Positions 7,215-16,067 of a stretch of DNA of 35,973 nt are shown in pieces. The notes under the pieces were generated by a model. The model was not told where the DNA came from. It searched no databases and worked only from the letters and a program-made list of their open reading frames with translations. This stretch comes from Bacteroidales bacterium. Its GTDB lineage: Bacteria > Bacteroidota > Bacteroidia > Bacteroidales > F082. The position numbers were made by a program, and so were the translations under genes. Location: contig JACFNF010000023.1 of NCBI GenBank assembly GCA_019454985.1, positions 1 through 35,973 on the forward strand. Reading direction: 5' to 3'. Numbering within the stretch: the first letter of the stretch is position 1; the number at the start of each line of letters is the position of its first letter.

Positions 7215-9332
7215 TTATACTTGCAATGAGAATAAAGGAATGGTAAAGTGGAAAGTGCTTCCTTTACCTTCCTGGCTTTTTACCCAAATTTGTCCTTCAT
7301 GCTTTTCGACAAAAGCTTTACACAGAATAAGACCAAGACCTGTTCCACGTTCGTTGGCGGTACCTTTGGTGGTGAAACTGCTTTCCAATCGGAAAAGTTT
7401 TTCCTGATTTATTGTTGAGATGCCAACGCCGTAATCCTGAACGCTCACCCGCATCATATTGGCTTGTTTTTCGGCCCTGATTACGATTTTACCTTCGCGA
7501 TAGGAGAATTTGATGGCGTTGCTGAGTAAGTTGCGCAGGATGGAGGCCAGCATCGTGCGGTCGGCAAAAACAAGACTTTTCCCTGTCAGCTCATTCACAA
7601 TCTGAATATTTTTCTCCTGTGCTATTGCAGCCGACAACTGAATTTCCTCGTCAATAAAAGTATGAAGTTCGATATATTCGGGTGAATAGGGGATGGCTCC
7701 TGTTTGTGTTCGCGACCAGTCTAGCAGATTTTCGAGCAAAGAATAAGTATTTTTTGAGGTTTCGTGAAACACTCTGGCATATTTGGCGATAGATTCGTAA
7801 TCCTGTTCATTGACTAATTCTACCATCAGTTCACTTAGCCCGATTAGGCTATTAAAAGGGCTTCGCAGGTCGTGGGCAATGATGGAGAAAAACAAATCTT
7901 TCGAGGCGTTGAGCTCTTGGAGTTTTTTTTCGTTTTCGCGGAGCGAATTCTCGACAAGCTTTTGCTCTGTCACGTCTAACCCAATGGCCCACGATGACCA
8001 ATCTTCAGTGCCTGTATTGTTAAAGACGTTAAACCAGGTAATAAATCGTTTCTCGCCGCTTTTGGTGGTGATCTCAAAAGTATTCAGTTCATGGGGATGC
8101 CGGGCGACTTGGTCGAAAACCGATTTTCGGTAATTTTCGTCGGGATAAAGTAGCTCCAACCCCCGTGTGTTGCCAATCATTTCTTTGGCTGAATAACCGG
8201 TAACTATTTCCGAAGTCTTGTTCCATAACATAATGGTTGGCCCGGGAGCAAAGGCGTTTACAAGCAGGGTAGAACTATTGAGCAGCGACATAAACCGCAT
8301 TTCACTGTTTTTCAGTGATTGTTCTTTCTCTTTTTCTTTCGTGATATCATGCAACACCATGAGTTTGCCGGCTTCTTTCCCATTACGTAGAAAAATCGGG
8401 TTTTGGCCGCGGTAAAACGAACGCTGTCCAATGTTGAAATCAGTAAGTTGTTCATCGTGCAGAAAAAGGGTTAACGCTTCGTCCGATTCAGCATTTGATT
8501 CCCTGCCTTTTGCGCCGAATCGAAGCACTTCAATCAATTGCCGCGCAGCAGTATTGGCATTTGTGATACGACCATTTGTGTTGAACACAAGAATCGGATC
8601 AGGAAAATGATTAAACAGTACATCCAGCGCCAAAGGCTTAATGTCAATCAGCCGGATATGATAGCTCCCCACAAGCAATAATAATCCCATCACCGAAAAA
8701 GCGACCGGCGTGAGATCAACATAATTGTATGGCCTGACCCCTGACAAATAGAAAATGTTGGTGATATAAGGGATCAGCGAGCCGATAACGAAATAGCTGA
8801 TTTTCAGCCTGTCTTGTGGCTCCGCTTGCAAAATCATTCGTAAGAAGAGGACAATACCCGCAACACCTGCCCCAAAAGACCATGCCGAATGAAAAATCCA
8901 TAACGGACCGTATTTCACCTGATAAATAATCATCATCCCGTTATGCGAGAAGCTTTCCGATGCGTAAAATAAATGATGGAAACGATTGGTAGCCAATGCC
9001 ACGAGCGATATAACCGGGATAGAAAACAAAATGACAATTGTTTTACGGTTCACCCAGCGATCATTTTGTGTATAGGCTGCTGCAAAAAGGAGCCAGAGCT
9101 GGGGACTTAATGTGATGCCAATATAGGAAATAAGATTGAAAGGCCTGAGGTAAGCTTGATTCTCTGTCAGATACTGCGCACCAAATCCAAATCCCCACAA
9201 TGAGCTGATTATCAGTAGCCACGACAGTATATTCATGGCTTTGTCAGTCTTACGACTCTGGATAAACACGGCAACACCAAGCGAAACAGCCGACGAAAAA
9301 AACATCCAGAAACTGGGATGGGCTAAGTTCAT
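7215..9332 (-). CDS. Membrane sensor histidine kinase, 7TM-PAS-PAS-HisKA-HATPase
   Basis: A 705-aa hybrid of sensor parts with a complete kinase core. Residues 1-228 hold about seven transmembrane helices (the HisKA_7TM type of N-terminal domain). Two PAS domains follow (about 235-332 with DPILVFNTNGRITNANTAA, and 343-460 ending in DVTEQK). The HisKA helix FFSIIAHDLRSPFNSL (481-496) carries the phosphoacceptor His487; the HATPase domain has NLLSNAIKFS (N box, about 601-610), DYGVGIS (G1, 633-639) and ERGTGLGL (G2, 661-668). No receiver domain is fused and no response regulator gene is adjacent, so it is an orphan kinase whose partner is encoded elsewhere. A -7 element lies at 9424-9417. Confidence 0.93.
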   Translation of the reverse strand: MNLAHPSFWMFFSSAVSLGVAVFIQSRKTDKAMNILSWLLIISSLWGFGFGAQYLTENQAYLRPFNLISYIGITLSPQLWLLFAAAYTQNDRWVNRKTIVILFSIPVISLVALATNRFHHLFYASESFSHNGMMIIYQVKYGPLWIFHSAWSFGAGVAGIVLFLRMILQAEPQDRLKISYFVIGSLIPYITNIFYLSGVRPYNYVDLTPVAFSVMGLLLLVGSYHIRLIDIKPLALDVLFNHFPDPILVFNTNGRITNANTAARQLIEVLRFGAKGRESNAESDEALTLFLHDEQLTDFNIGQRSFYRGQNPIFLRNGKEAGKLMVLHDITKEKEKEQSLKNSEMRFMSLLNSSTLLVNAFAPGPTIMLWNKTSEIVTGYSAKEMIGNTRGLELLYPDENYRKSVFDQVARHPHELNTFEITTKSGEKRFITWFNVFNNTGTEDWSSWAIGLDVTEQKLVENSLRENEKKLQELNASKDLFFSIIAHDLRSPFNSLIGLSELMVELVNEQDYESIAKYARVFHETSKNTYSLLENLLDWSRTQTGAIPYSPEYIELHTFIDEEIQLSAAIAQEKNIQIVNELTGKSLVFADRTMLASILRNLLSNAIKFSYREGKIVIRAEKQANMMRVSVQDYGVGISTINQEKLFRLESSFTTKGTANERGTGLGLILCKAFVEKHEGQIWVKSQEGKGSTFHFTIPLFSLQV

Positions 9333-9416
9333 TTTTTGGTCTTCGTTTATTTGTTTACGAAATTCGAGAAAGAACTCTCATTATAGCTACATGTCCGAAA
9401 CATTCGCTTTGTAACG

Positions 9417-9424
9417 CAAAGATA
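9417..9424 (-). promoter_or_regulatory. Promoter -7 element for the histidine kinase gene
   Basis: TATCTTTG on the minus strand, an exact TAnnTTTG match; predicted leader is about 78 nt to the ATG at 9332. Confidence 0.55.
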
Positions 9425-9544
9425 AAGCGTGAAGGACAACTGTCAACCAAGGTTCTGCGGATTTTTTAAGGTAGAAAAAGTTAGAATCTAAGTGATAGAT
9501 ACAATGTAGTGAACCATTCTAACCTGCTTCTGTCAACCTTTTGT

Positions 9545-10810
9545 TCACTCACCCAAAACAAATTGCAAAGTCGTCCGGCTGCGTTGTTCAACCAGCACTT
9601 TCTTGCTTGCCAGCAAATCGGGAAGCCGTGCTTCGTCGTAATGACGGATAGTAAGTAGTTGTAAACCATGATTATACCGAACAAAAAACCTGTCGCCAAA
9701 CATTCTGATAATGGCTTCGGCCAGCCCCGGACGGTCGTCAATACAGAGCGACAAACTCAGCGCCGAGGTTTGTACAACATTGGTGTGGATTTGGTGACGC
9801 GATAGAATGCCAAAAATGGCCTCCAAACAATCCTCGTCCATAAACGAAAAATCGCGAGGACTCAGGCTGATTAACAATTGATTGTCCTTGAAAATATAGG
9901 AGGGAATCAGTGAATCATCGTTGTTGTTCTCCGAAATCATTGTCGGACGCCGTTCGGGCTCAACAAAAGATCGCACAAAGAGTGGGATACTTTTGTTATA
10001 AAGTGGCTTGATTGTTTTTGGATGGATCACCGTTGCGCCATAAAAAGCCAGTTCGATGGCTTCATTATACGAAATGGAATATAACTGCACGGTTTGCTCC
10101 ATTCGTTTAGGATCGGCATTCAATAGCCCGGGTACATCTTTCCAAATCGTAACATCTGCTGCATCAAGACAGTAAGCAAAAATTGCCGCACTGAAATCAG
10201 ATCCCTCTCGCCCAAGTGTGGTGCTTCGTCCGTTTGAGCCCCGACCGATAAAACCCTGTGTCAGAAGAAGACGATGTTCATTGAAAAAGGGTCTTAAAGT
10301 TTCCATTCGCTGCTCTGTGGCTATCCAATCTACATTGGCCGACCGATGGCGATTGTCGGTAACTACATATTCACGACTGTCAATTAATTTGCAGGCTATT
10401 CCATTGGCATTGAGCCAGTCAGACACAATCAGCGTTGAAAGCAATTCGCCAAAACAAACCACCTGATCATACCATTGGTCGAAATCTTGGTCGTTGAAGT
10501 GCAGCAGCTCTTCCAATAAGCCTGAAAAGTATTCCTCAATCTGGTGTATAAGTTTTTGATTTGGTTTCGGAAACAACTCGTTCGCAATGCCAAGATGATA
10601 GTTTTTGAGTTGAATAAGTTGTTTCTGCATCTCGTTCATACCGGTTTTGGCTGCTACCAGCAACGCTTCCAGCGCATTGGTGGTTTTGCCCATTGCCGAA
10701 ACGACAACGACCATCGGCTGGTTTTCAAACTGCCTGAGAATGCTTCCGAGTTTTTTTACCGAAGCTGCATCGCGAACCGAAGCCCCGCCAAATTTGAAAA
10801 CTTTGATCAT
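9545..10810 (-). CDS. Aspartate kinase (monofunctional)
   Basis: A 421-aa aspartokinase, catalysing ATP-dependent phosphorylation of L-aspartate, the first step to lysine, threonine, methionine and diaminopimelate. The amino-acid kinase domain starts at once with FKFGGASV (5-12; catalytic Lys6), then VVVVSAMGKTTNAL and the substrate loop TLGREGSDFSAA with KDVPGLLNADP downstream. The C-terminal about 110 residues form two small ACT-like units (LISLSPRDFSFMDED, then the SLSLCIDDRPG stretch), usually the site of feedback inhibition. It is not fused to homoserine dehydrogenase. The paralogue class (lysC versus thrA-like) cannot be fixed. It is transcribed divergently from fbp from a -7 element 20 bases upstream. 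Confidence 0.93.
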   Translation of the reverse strand: MIKVFKFGGASVRDAASVKKLGSILRQFENQPMVVVVSAMGKTTNALEALLVAAKTGMNEMQKQLIQLKNYHLGIANELFPKPNQKLIHQIEEYFSGLLEELLHFNDQDFDQWYDQVVCFGELLSTLIVSDWLNANGIACKLIDSREYVVTDNRHRSANVDWIATEQRMETLRPFFNEHRLLLTQGFIGRGSNGRSTTLGREGSDFSAAIFAYCLDAADVTIWKDVPGLLNADPKRMEQTVQLYSISYNEAIELAFYGATVIHPKTIKPLYNKSIPLFVRSFVEPERRPTMISENNNDDSLIPSYIFKDNQLLISLSPRDFSFMDEDCLEAIFGILSRHQIHTNVVQTSALSLSLCIDDRPGLAEAIIRMFGDRFFVRYNHGLQLLTIRHYDEARLPDLLASKKVLVEQRSRTTLQFVLGE

Positions 10811-10829
10811 GGAGTGTGTTTTTGAAGCC

Positions 10830-10837
10830 CAAAAGTA
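10830..10837 (-). promoter_or_regulatory. Promoter -7 element for aspartate kinase
   Basis: TACTTTTG on the minus strand; predicted transcription start near 10823 with a leader of about 13 nt. It is separated by one base from the opposite-facing fbp -7 element. Confidence 0.6.
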
Positions 10838-10838
10838 C

Positions 10839-10846
10839 TACATTTG
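10839..10846 (+). promoter_or_regulatory. Promoter -7 element for fbp
   Basis: TACATTTG on the plus strand, exact TAnnTTTG match; predicted leader of about 60 nt before ATG 10914. It sits back to back with the aspartate kinase -7 element. Confidence 0.5.
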
Positions 10847-10913
10847 CTAAAGACTACCGTAAAACCGTTTTCTGAATCCAACCTGAATCATTAAACCCTT
10901 TATACCTAGCAAT

Positions 10914-11933
10914 ATGAAAACATTAGTCGAGTTTATCTGGGAACAGCAAGAACACTTTGGAAACGCAACGGGTGAATTTTCGCGCCTGCTCAACGATATC
11001 GGCATCGCCGGAAAAATTGTCAACCGCGATGTAAACCGTGCCGGACTTTCCAATATCTTAGGCAACGAAGGTACGGTGAACGTTCAGGGTGAAACCCAAA
11101 AAAAATTGGATGTCATTGCCAACAACGAGTTCATCAAAGCTTTGCGCAACGGCCGGCAATGTGCTGCGATCATTTCCGAAGAAAATGAAGATGTCGTGGT
11201 CTTTGATGGTGCAATCGGACAAAATGCGAAATATATCGTGGCTTTAGACCCGCTCGATGGTTCATCCAACATCGAAGTAAATGTCCCTATCGGAACTATT
11301 TTTGCCATTTATAGACGCAAACAAATCGGGCAACGTGTCACCCTCGACGAAATTCTCGGAGGCGGCATTGATTTGGTTTGCGGCGGTTATATCATCTATG
11401 GGTCTTCCACCATGATGGTTTATACCACAGGCGAAGGGGTCAACGGATTTACTTATGATCCTACCTGCGGAATTTTTATCCTATCGCACGAAAACATGAA
11501 AATCAATGAGTTGGGCAATATTTATTCCATCAACGAAGCCAACTACATTTATTTTGCCGAAGGCGTAAAAGAATATATCAAATACTGTCAGGAAGACGAC
11601 CCGGCTACCAACCGTCCCTATACAACGCGCTATATCGGCTCTCTCATTTCTGATTTCCACCGCAATATGCTTCGCGGAGGGATTTATATCTATCCTGGAA
11701 CCAAAAAGAACCCTCACGGGAAACTCCGTTTGATGTACGAATGTATTCCGGTGGCCTTCATGGCCGAACAGGCCGGTGGAAAAGCATCCGACGGCTTCCG
11801 CAGAATTTTGGATATCCCCATTCAGGATATTCACCAGCGTACCCCGTTGTTTATTGGATCGAAAAAGATGGTTGAAAAAGCCGAGAGCTTCATGAGAGAG
11901 TTTTCTCCTGAGTTTGAGAAACTTAACCCATAA
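10914..11933 (+). CDS. fbp: Class I fructose-1,6-bisphosphatase
   Basis: A 339-aa enzyme that hydrolyses fructose 1,6-bisphosphate to fructose 6-phosphate, the committed step of gluconeogenesis, in the cytoplasm. Metal-binding residues are present: ISEENED (Glu89-Glu90) and [13 protein letters not shown] (111-123), followed by GTIFAIYR. The substrate region [17 protein letters not shown] and the [20 protein letters not shown] stretch are complete. Length is usual for class I enzymes (about 330-340 aa). Bacteroides-type genomes often carry the class III enzyme; here it is class I. The stop codon lies in the A-run of a hairpin at 11932-11963. In function it opposes phosphofructokinase and pairs with the aldolase gene at 14766. 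Confidence 0.97.
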   Translation: MKTLVEFIWEQQEHFGNATGEFSRLLNDIGIAGKIVNRDVNRAGLSNILGNEGTVNVQGETQKKLDVIANNEFIKALRNGRQCAAIISEENEDVVVFDGAIGQNAKYIVALDPLDGSSNIEVNVPIGTIFAIYRRKQIGQRVTLDEILGGGIDLVCGGYIIYGSSTMMVYTTGEGVNGFTYDPTCGIFILSHENMKINELGNIYSINEANYIYFAEGVKEYIKYCQEDDPATNRPYTTRYIGSLISDFHRNMLRGGIYIYPGTKKNPHGKLRLMYECIPVAFMAEQAGGKASDGFRRILDIPIQDIHQRTPLFIGSKKMVEKAESFMREFSPEFEKLNP

Positions 11934-11963
11934 AAAAGAGGCTGCCGCATTTGCGGCAGCCTC
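11932..11963 (-). terminator. Hairpin terminator between fbp and a convergent gene
   Basis: GAGGCTGCCGC (11938-11948) and GCGGCAGCCTC (11953-11963) form an 11-bp perfect stem with a 4-base loop. The A-run 11932-11937 becomes a T-run on the minus strand, so it terminates the leftward gene at 11991. On the plus side the stem alone may slow transcription from fbp. Confidence 0.85.
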
Positions 11964-11990
11964 ACACAAACAACACACAGATACTAAGGG

Positions 11991-12848
11991 CTATTTAAAA
12001 AGACCTCCGATTTTCAAGCCCATTGAAAATGACATGGGGAGGTCAGTTGGGGTAATCAAATATCCAAAATGATAAGTATAATCGTCGTCAAAGCCTGTTC
12101 CTGATCGCGATACAAAACCATAGCCAATTCCGGCATTGAAATCAACCAAAAATATATTGTCGTAAACCCATTGCTTGCCCACAACCAATTGAATTGTTCC
12201 CGAAAAAACGGTCTCTCTGAGCCGTGGCGCGTTATGTCCTGAATGCCAATTGCCCCAGTCATCGTAATAGCCATATCTGTTGTAGATGTCCCTGCCATAA
12301 AGCCCTAAAGCAATTTCAGGTTTCACATAGCTGCCCTTGAGAATATGGGCATAACGCATGCCACGCAGATAAAAATCGGGGTCTTTGATGAATTTGTAGC
12401 CCGCCTTGACAAAAAGTCCGCCGGCATTCATGTTTTCAACATCAATGCCTAATCCGATAATACCAATGGTTCCTTCCACACTACGACCAGGCTTTAGGCT
12501 ATGCTCGTAACCAAAAGTTAAATTCCCTGTCAAAGGCGAAAGAAAATCAATTTTAACAGCATTTTTACGGTTGTCTTTGTAGTTCTCGGGATTTGTCATC
12601 GCCTTCTCGAAAGTCATCTCCTGGCCATTTTCGAGTACAACCTTGGCAATGTGATCTTTGTCAATCGAAAAGATAAGACGCTCGGGATAATCGGGTAACA
12701 GGTATTTCACCTCATCGAGACCAATCTCGGTAATCCGGCATTTGATGATTTCGTTGTTTTTCTTCAAAATCATATCCTGTGCATGAGCAAAGGAAATAGA
12801 GGAAACGAGAAACAGCAGCAGACCCAATTTTGCTAAAACATATTTCAT
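11991..12848 (-). CDS. Secreted protein of unknown function, probable outer-membrane beta-barrel
   Basis: A 285-aa protein with a signal peptide ending SSISFAHAQ (about residue 23). Residues 24-90 contain the small module common in Bacteroidota secreted proteins (DMILKKNNEIIKCRITEIG, then KYLLPDYPERLIFSIDKDHI). From about residue 95 on, alternating hydrophobic strands rich in Gly and aromatic residues (NLTFGYEHSL, GLFVKAGYKF, GTIQLVVGKQWV, FNAGIGYGFV) suggest a beta-barrel of about eight strands; the chain ends in a hydrophobic strand with a C-terminal FK. No enzymatic motif is seen. It is a lone gene with its own terminator at 11932-11963. Confidence 0.8.
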   Translation of the reverse strand: MKYVLAKLGLLLFLVSSISFAHAQDMILKKNNEIIKCRITEIGLDEVKYLLPDYPERLIFSIDKDHIAKVVLENGQEMTFEKAMTNPENYKDNRKNAVKIDFLSPLTGNLTFGYEHSLKPGRSVEGTIGIIGLGIDVENMNAGGLFVKAGYKFIKDPDFYLRGMRYAHILKGSYVKPEIALGLYGRDIYNRYGYYDDWGNWHSGHNAPRLRETVFSGTIQLVVGKQWVYDNIFLVDFNAGIGYGFVSRSGTGFDDDYTYHFGYLITPTDLPMSFSMGLKIGGLFK

Positions 12849-13042
12849 CGAAAAATCATTTACTTAAAGATGCCGAATTGATTGAAAACGTTGCAAAAAG
12901 ATGTTTTTGAGTAATCAATGTGTTTCGCCTAAAACATCAAAAAAGAATTACGACTCCAAAATGGAACTGGTCAACATCAATTTCAGACAATGTTTCTTTT
13001 TTTCTGTTCTTTGCATCGAAGTTACGCCACTAAAACCCATCA

Positions 13043-13411
13043 ATGAAAAAGTTCCTCTTTATTTTTCTCGGTACGTTGTCACTCTCTTTGGGAGTGATTG
13101 GTATTGTGGTTCCCGGGCTGCCTACCACGCCTTTTTTACTATTGGCTGCCTGGCTCTATTCCCGTGGCTCCGAACGGCTTCGTCAATGGCTTGTCAATCA
13201 CCGTTTTCTGGGCGGTTATATCCGTGAATATCACGAAGGTTTGAGCTTACGTACAAAAATCCACGCCATAAGTTTGATGTGGACCATGATTCTGGTCTCT
13301 GTCATCTGGCTTATCCAAACCAATTGGCTTAAAATCTTGCTTATCATCATTGCCGTTATCGGAACGGTAGTGATGAGCCGTTTGCCCGGACGGAAAAAGA
13401 AGAGTGATTAA
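13043..13411 (+). CDS. DUF454 (YbaN-like) inner-membrane protein
   Basis: A 122-aa protein with the DUF454 signature: an N-terminal helix and VIGIVVPGLPTTPFLLLAAWLYSRGSERL, then WLVNHRFLGGYIREYHEG, two further membrane helices (about 75-110) and a basic tail RLPGRKKKSD. The function of the family is not established. ATG 13043 fits the family start. It is a single gene between divergent and convergent neighbours. Confidence 0.9.
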   Translation: MKKFLFIFLGTLSLSLGVIGIVVPGLPTTPFLLLAAWLYSRGSERLRQWLVNHRFLGGYIREYHEGLSLRTKIHAISLMWTMILVSVIWLIQTNWLKILLIIIAVIGTVVMSRLPGRKKKSD

Positions 13412-13444
13412 CGGGGAAGTCTCCCTTTGAATCCCGGATTTTCC

Positions 13445-13475
13445 AAAAAAAATCCCGCATTTTGAGGTGCGGGAT
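13445..13475 (-). terminator. Rho-independent terminator for the DegT-family gene
   Basis: ATCCCGCA (13452-13459) pairs with TGCGGGAT (13468-13475), loop TTTTGAGG; the A-run 13445-13452 gives a T-run on the minus strand just past the stop of the gene at 13498. Confidence 0.85.
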
Positions 13476-13497
13476 GAAATCGTTCGGGTATTGAGAT

Positions 13498-14628
13498 TTA
13501 TCTGTTGACAAACTCCAATACGCTCGAAGTTACATATTCTAATGTTTCATCATCAAACTCGGTGTGTATGGGCAACGAAATCACATGCTGGCTTAGGTGT
13601 TCGGTAACCGGAAAATCACCGTCTTTGTAGCGCGGGTCAAGGTAGGCTTTTTGCAAATGGAGCGGTACAGGGTAATAAATGGCACTGGCTATGCCTTTTT
13701 GCTGCAGGTGCGCCATCAATTCCTGCCGGTCAATATCTTTTGTTACAAGGGTGTACTGATGAAAAACATGGTTGGTAAACGATGCGGTCTGGGGCGTGGT
13801 GAGCTTGCTGCACGCGGCAAAAGCCCGATTATAAAAATTGGCCGCATAGCGCCGGGCCTCAGCGTATTCGTCCAATTTTTTCAGTTTGATGTCGAGAATG
13901 GCGGCCTGAATGCTGTCTAATCTTGAATTCACACCTACAAAATCATGGTAATACCTTACTTTCATCCCGTGGTTGACGGTCATCTTCAGGCGTTCAGCCA
14001 AAGCGTCATCGTTGGTAAAAATAGCTCCGCCATCGCCATAACAACCAAGATTTTTAGATGGGAAAAAACTCGTGCATCCGATATGACCTATGGTTCCGGC
14101 CTTTCGTTTCAAACCATTGGCCGAGGTATGGTCGGCACCTAGAGCCTGGGCATTGTCTTCAATCACAAAAAGATGGTGCTTTTTGGCAATGTCCATAATG
14201 CGATCCATGTCGGCACACTGGCCAAACAGATGAACCGGGACGATGGCTTTGGTTTTGGGTGTGATGGCTCTTTCGATGGCTTCGGGCGAAATATTGAAAG
14301 TGACGGGGTCAACATCTACCAAAACAGGTGTCAGCCGCAAAAGGGCAATCACTTCGGCGGTGGCAATAAAGGTGAACGAGCTGGTGATCACCTCATCTCC
14401 GGGCTGAAGGTCGAGCGCCATCATGGCCACCTGAAGGGCATCGGTTCCATTGGCACACGGAATCACATGCTTCACCCCTAAATAGTGCTGAAGGTTGGTT
14501 GCAAAACGCGAAACTGCCGGGCCGTTGATAAAAGTAGTGTTTGAAATAACTTCGGAAATGGCCGCATCTACTTCGGGTTTGATTTTTTGGTATTGACCAT
14601 AAAGATCTACCATTGGGACTTGTTTCAT
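13498..14628 (-). CDS. DegT/DnrJ/EryC1/StrS-family PLP aminotransferase
   Basis: A 376-aa sugar aminotransferase of the DegT family, which converts keto-sugar nucleotides to amino sugars for surface polysaccharide or glycan modification. The fold-type I landmarks are present: NGTDALQVAMMAL (60-72), the aspartate of VIEDNAQALGA (155-165) that contacts the PLP nitrogen, and SFFPSKNLGCYGDGGAI with the Schiff-base Lys192. HLFGQCADMD resembles WbpE-type enzymes, but the substrate cannot be fixed. No other sugar-nucleotide genes flank it, which is unusual for this family. It follows fba on the same strand after a hairpin and has its own -7 element. Confidence 0.92.
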   Translation of the reverse strand: MKQVPMVDLYGQYQKIKPEVDAAISEVISNTTFINGPAVSRFATNLQHYLGVKHVIPCANGTDALQVAMMALDLQPGDEVITSSFTFIATAEVIALLRLTPVLVDVDPVTFNISPEAIERAITPKTKAIVPVHLFGQCADMDRIMDIAKKHHLFVIEDNAQALGADHTSANGLKRKAGTIGHIGCTSFFPSKNLGCYGDGGAIFTNDDALAERLKMTVNHGMKVRYYHDFVGVNSRLDSIQAAILDIKLKKLDEYAEARRYAANFYNRAFAACSKLTTPQTASFTNHVFHQYTLVTKDIDRQELMAHLQQKGIASAIYYPVPLHLQKAYLDPRYKDGDFPVTEHLSQHVISLPIHTEFDDETLEYVTSSVLEFVNR

Positions 14629-14654
14629 AGTATTGGAGTTGTGTTTTAAAGGTG

Positions 14655-14662
14655 CAAAATTA
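14655..14662 (-). promoter_or_regulatory. Promoter -7 element for the DegT-family gene
   Basis: TAATTTTG on the minus strand at the foot of the hairpin 14662-14699; predicted leader of about 20 nt before ATG 14628. Confidence 0.5.
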
Positions 14663-14700
14663 AAGCTTATCGTTGAAATTTCTTTTTACGATAAGCTTTT
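14662..14700 (-). terminator. Hairpin downstream of fba, likely terminator
   Basis: AAAGCTTATCGT (14662-14673) and ACGATAAGCTTT (14688-14699) are perfect 12-bp arms with a 14-base loop. On the minus strand the stem ends in TTTAATTTT, a weak U-tract. It separates fba from the downstream promoter. Confidence 0.6.
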
Positions 14701-14765
14701 CGGACAGAATTTGTTTATCCCCAAAAAGCTGCTTCAAACCGACTCTTTGGGGAATGGAGGTAAAT

Positions 14766-15845
14766 TTAAAATCTGTTGGTACAATTGAGGTCATCAAAGG
14801 CGATTTTCAACCGTTCGATCATCGAATTCTCGCCTTCGCGCAACCATTTACGCGGGTCATAATATTTCTTATTAGGCTTGTCTTCGCCTTCGGGATTGCC
14901 AATCTGACCCTGCAGATAATCATGATATTTTTTGTCGAACATTCTGATTCCATCCCAGAAAGCCCACTGTGTGTCGGTGTCAATATTCATTTTCACTACG
15001 CCATAGTCGAGCGATTCTTTGATCAGCTCGGGTTCCGAGCCCGATCCGCCATGGAAAACAAAGTTCACCGGATTGTGGTCTGTTCCATGTTTCTTTTGGA
15101 TATATTCCTGTGAGTTGCGCAAAATCTTAGGTTGCAGCTTGACGTTCCCGGGTTTATAAACACCGTGCACATTGCCAAAAGCAGCAGCTATGGTGAACCG
15201 GTCGCTCACATTGCTCAACACCTCGTAGGCCCGGCATACCTCCTCGGGCTGGGTGTAAAGCCGCGAACTGTCAACATCCGAGTTGTCCACGCCGTCTTCT
15301 TCGCCTCCTGTGATGCCCAGTTCAATTTCAAGGGTCATCCCCATTTTCGACATCCTTTCGAGGTAGCGTTTGCTGATTTCAAGATTTTCGTCTAAATGTT
15401 CTTCTGAGAGGTCGAGCATGTGAGAGCTGAAAAGGGGCTTGCCGTTACGGGCAAAGAAGCGTTCGCCTACATCGAGCAGACCGTCAATCCAGGGAAGAAG
15501 TTTTTTGGCGGCATGGTCGGTGTGAAGGATCACCGGGATACCGTAAAATGCGGCAATCTCGTGAATGTGTAATGCGCCACTGATGGCTCCGGCAATTGCT
15601 GCTTTCTCGCCGCTATTGGAGAGCCCTTTGCCGGCATAAAAAGCTGCACCTCCGTTGGAGAATTGGATGATGACGGGTGAGTTAACAAGCTTGGCAGCTT
15701 CCAAAACAGCGTTTACCGAGTTGGTGCCCACCACGTTGACGGCAGGAATGGCCCATCTACCGGCTTTTGCTGCCTTGAAAATTTGTTGCAATGTGTCGCC
15801 ACTGGCTACGCCTGCTGCAATGTAGGAAGATAATTTTTCTGACAT
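14766..15845 (-). CDS. fbaA: Class II fructose-bisphosphate aldolase
   Basis: A 359-aa zinc-dependent aldolase that cleaves or forms fructose 1,6-bisphosphate from dihydroxyacetone phosphate and glyceraldehyde 3-phosphate. It has the FbaA-type length and motifs: VILHTDHAAKK with catalytic Asp110 and zinc ligand His111, the ELGITGGEEDG loop (175-185), GNVHGVY with His227, VFHGGSGS with His265, and NIDTDTQWAF. It is the glycolytic/gluconeogenic partner of fbp at 10914, though the two are not in one operon. A -7 element 92 bases upstream predicts a long leader (about 85 nt) without evident structure. Confidence 0.97.
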   Translation of the reverse strand: MSEKLSSYIAAGVASGDTLQQIFKAAKAGRWAIPAVNVVGTNSVNAVLEAAKLVNSPVIIQFSNGGAAFYAGKGLSNSGEKAAIAGAISGALHIHEIAAFYGIPVILHTDHAAKKLLPWIDGLLDVGERFFARNGKPLFSSHMLDLSEEHLDENLEISKRYLERMSKMGMTLEIELGITGGEEDGVDNSDVDSSRLYTQPEEVCRAYEVLSNVSDRFTIAAAFGNVHGVYKPGNVKLQPKILRNSQEYIQKKHGTDHNPVNFVFHGGSGSEPELIKESLDYGVVKMNIDTDTQWAFWDGIRMFDKKYHDYLQGQIGNPEGEDKPNKKYYDPRKWLREGENSMIERLKIAFDDLNCTNRF

Positions 15846-15936
15846 AACTATGTGTTTTTAAGGTTGTTCTGTTATTGTAAAAATTAAAATTCAATAATAA
15901 ATCAAACTTCGTCTGTTGAAAAGCTTAACCCGAAAG

Positions 15937-15944
15937 CAAAAATA
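15937..15944 (-). promoter_or_regulatory. Promoter -7 element for fbaA
   Basis: TATTTTTG on the minus strand, exact TAnnTTTG; predicted leader about 85 nt. Confidence 0.5.
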
Positions 15945-16024
15945 CAAAATGCATTTGGCACTTAATACCTTAACCAAAAAATAGCTCCTGCTTTGCAATG
16001 CAATCGGTGGCATGTTTCTAAAAT

Positions 16025-16052
16025 GAAAAAAGCCGGACGTTTTTCCGGCCTT
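16025..16052 (-). terminator. Rho-independent terminator for queA
   Basis: GCCGGA (16032-16037) pairs with TCCGGC (16044-16049); the A-run 16025-16031 becomes a T-run on the minus strand, 16 bases past the queA stop. Confidence 0.8.
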
Positions 16053-16067
16053 TCTCAACGGTTTTTG

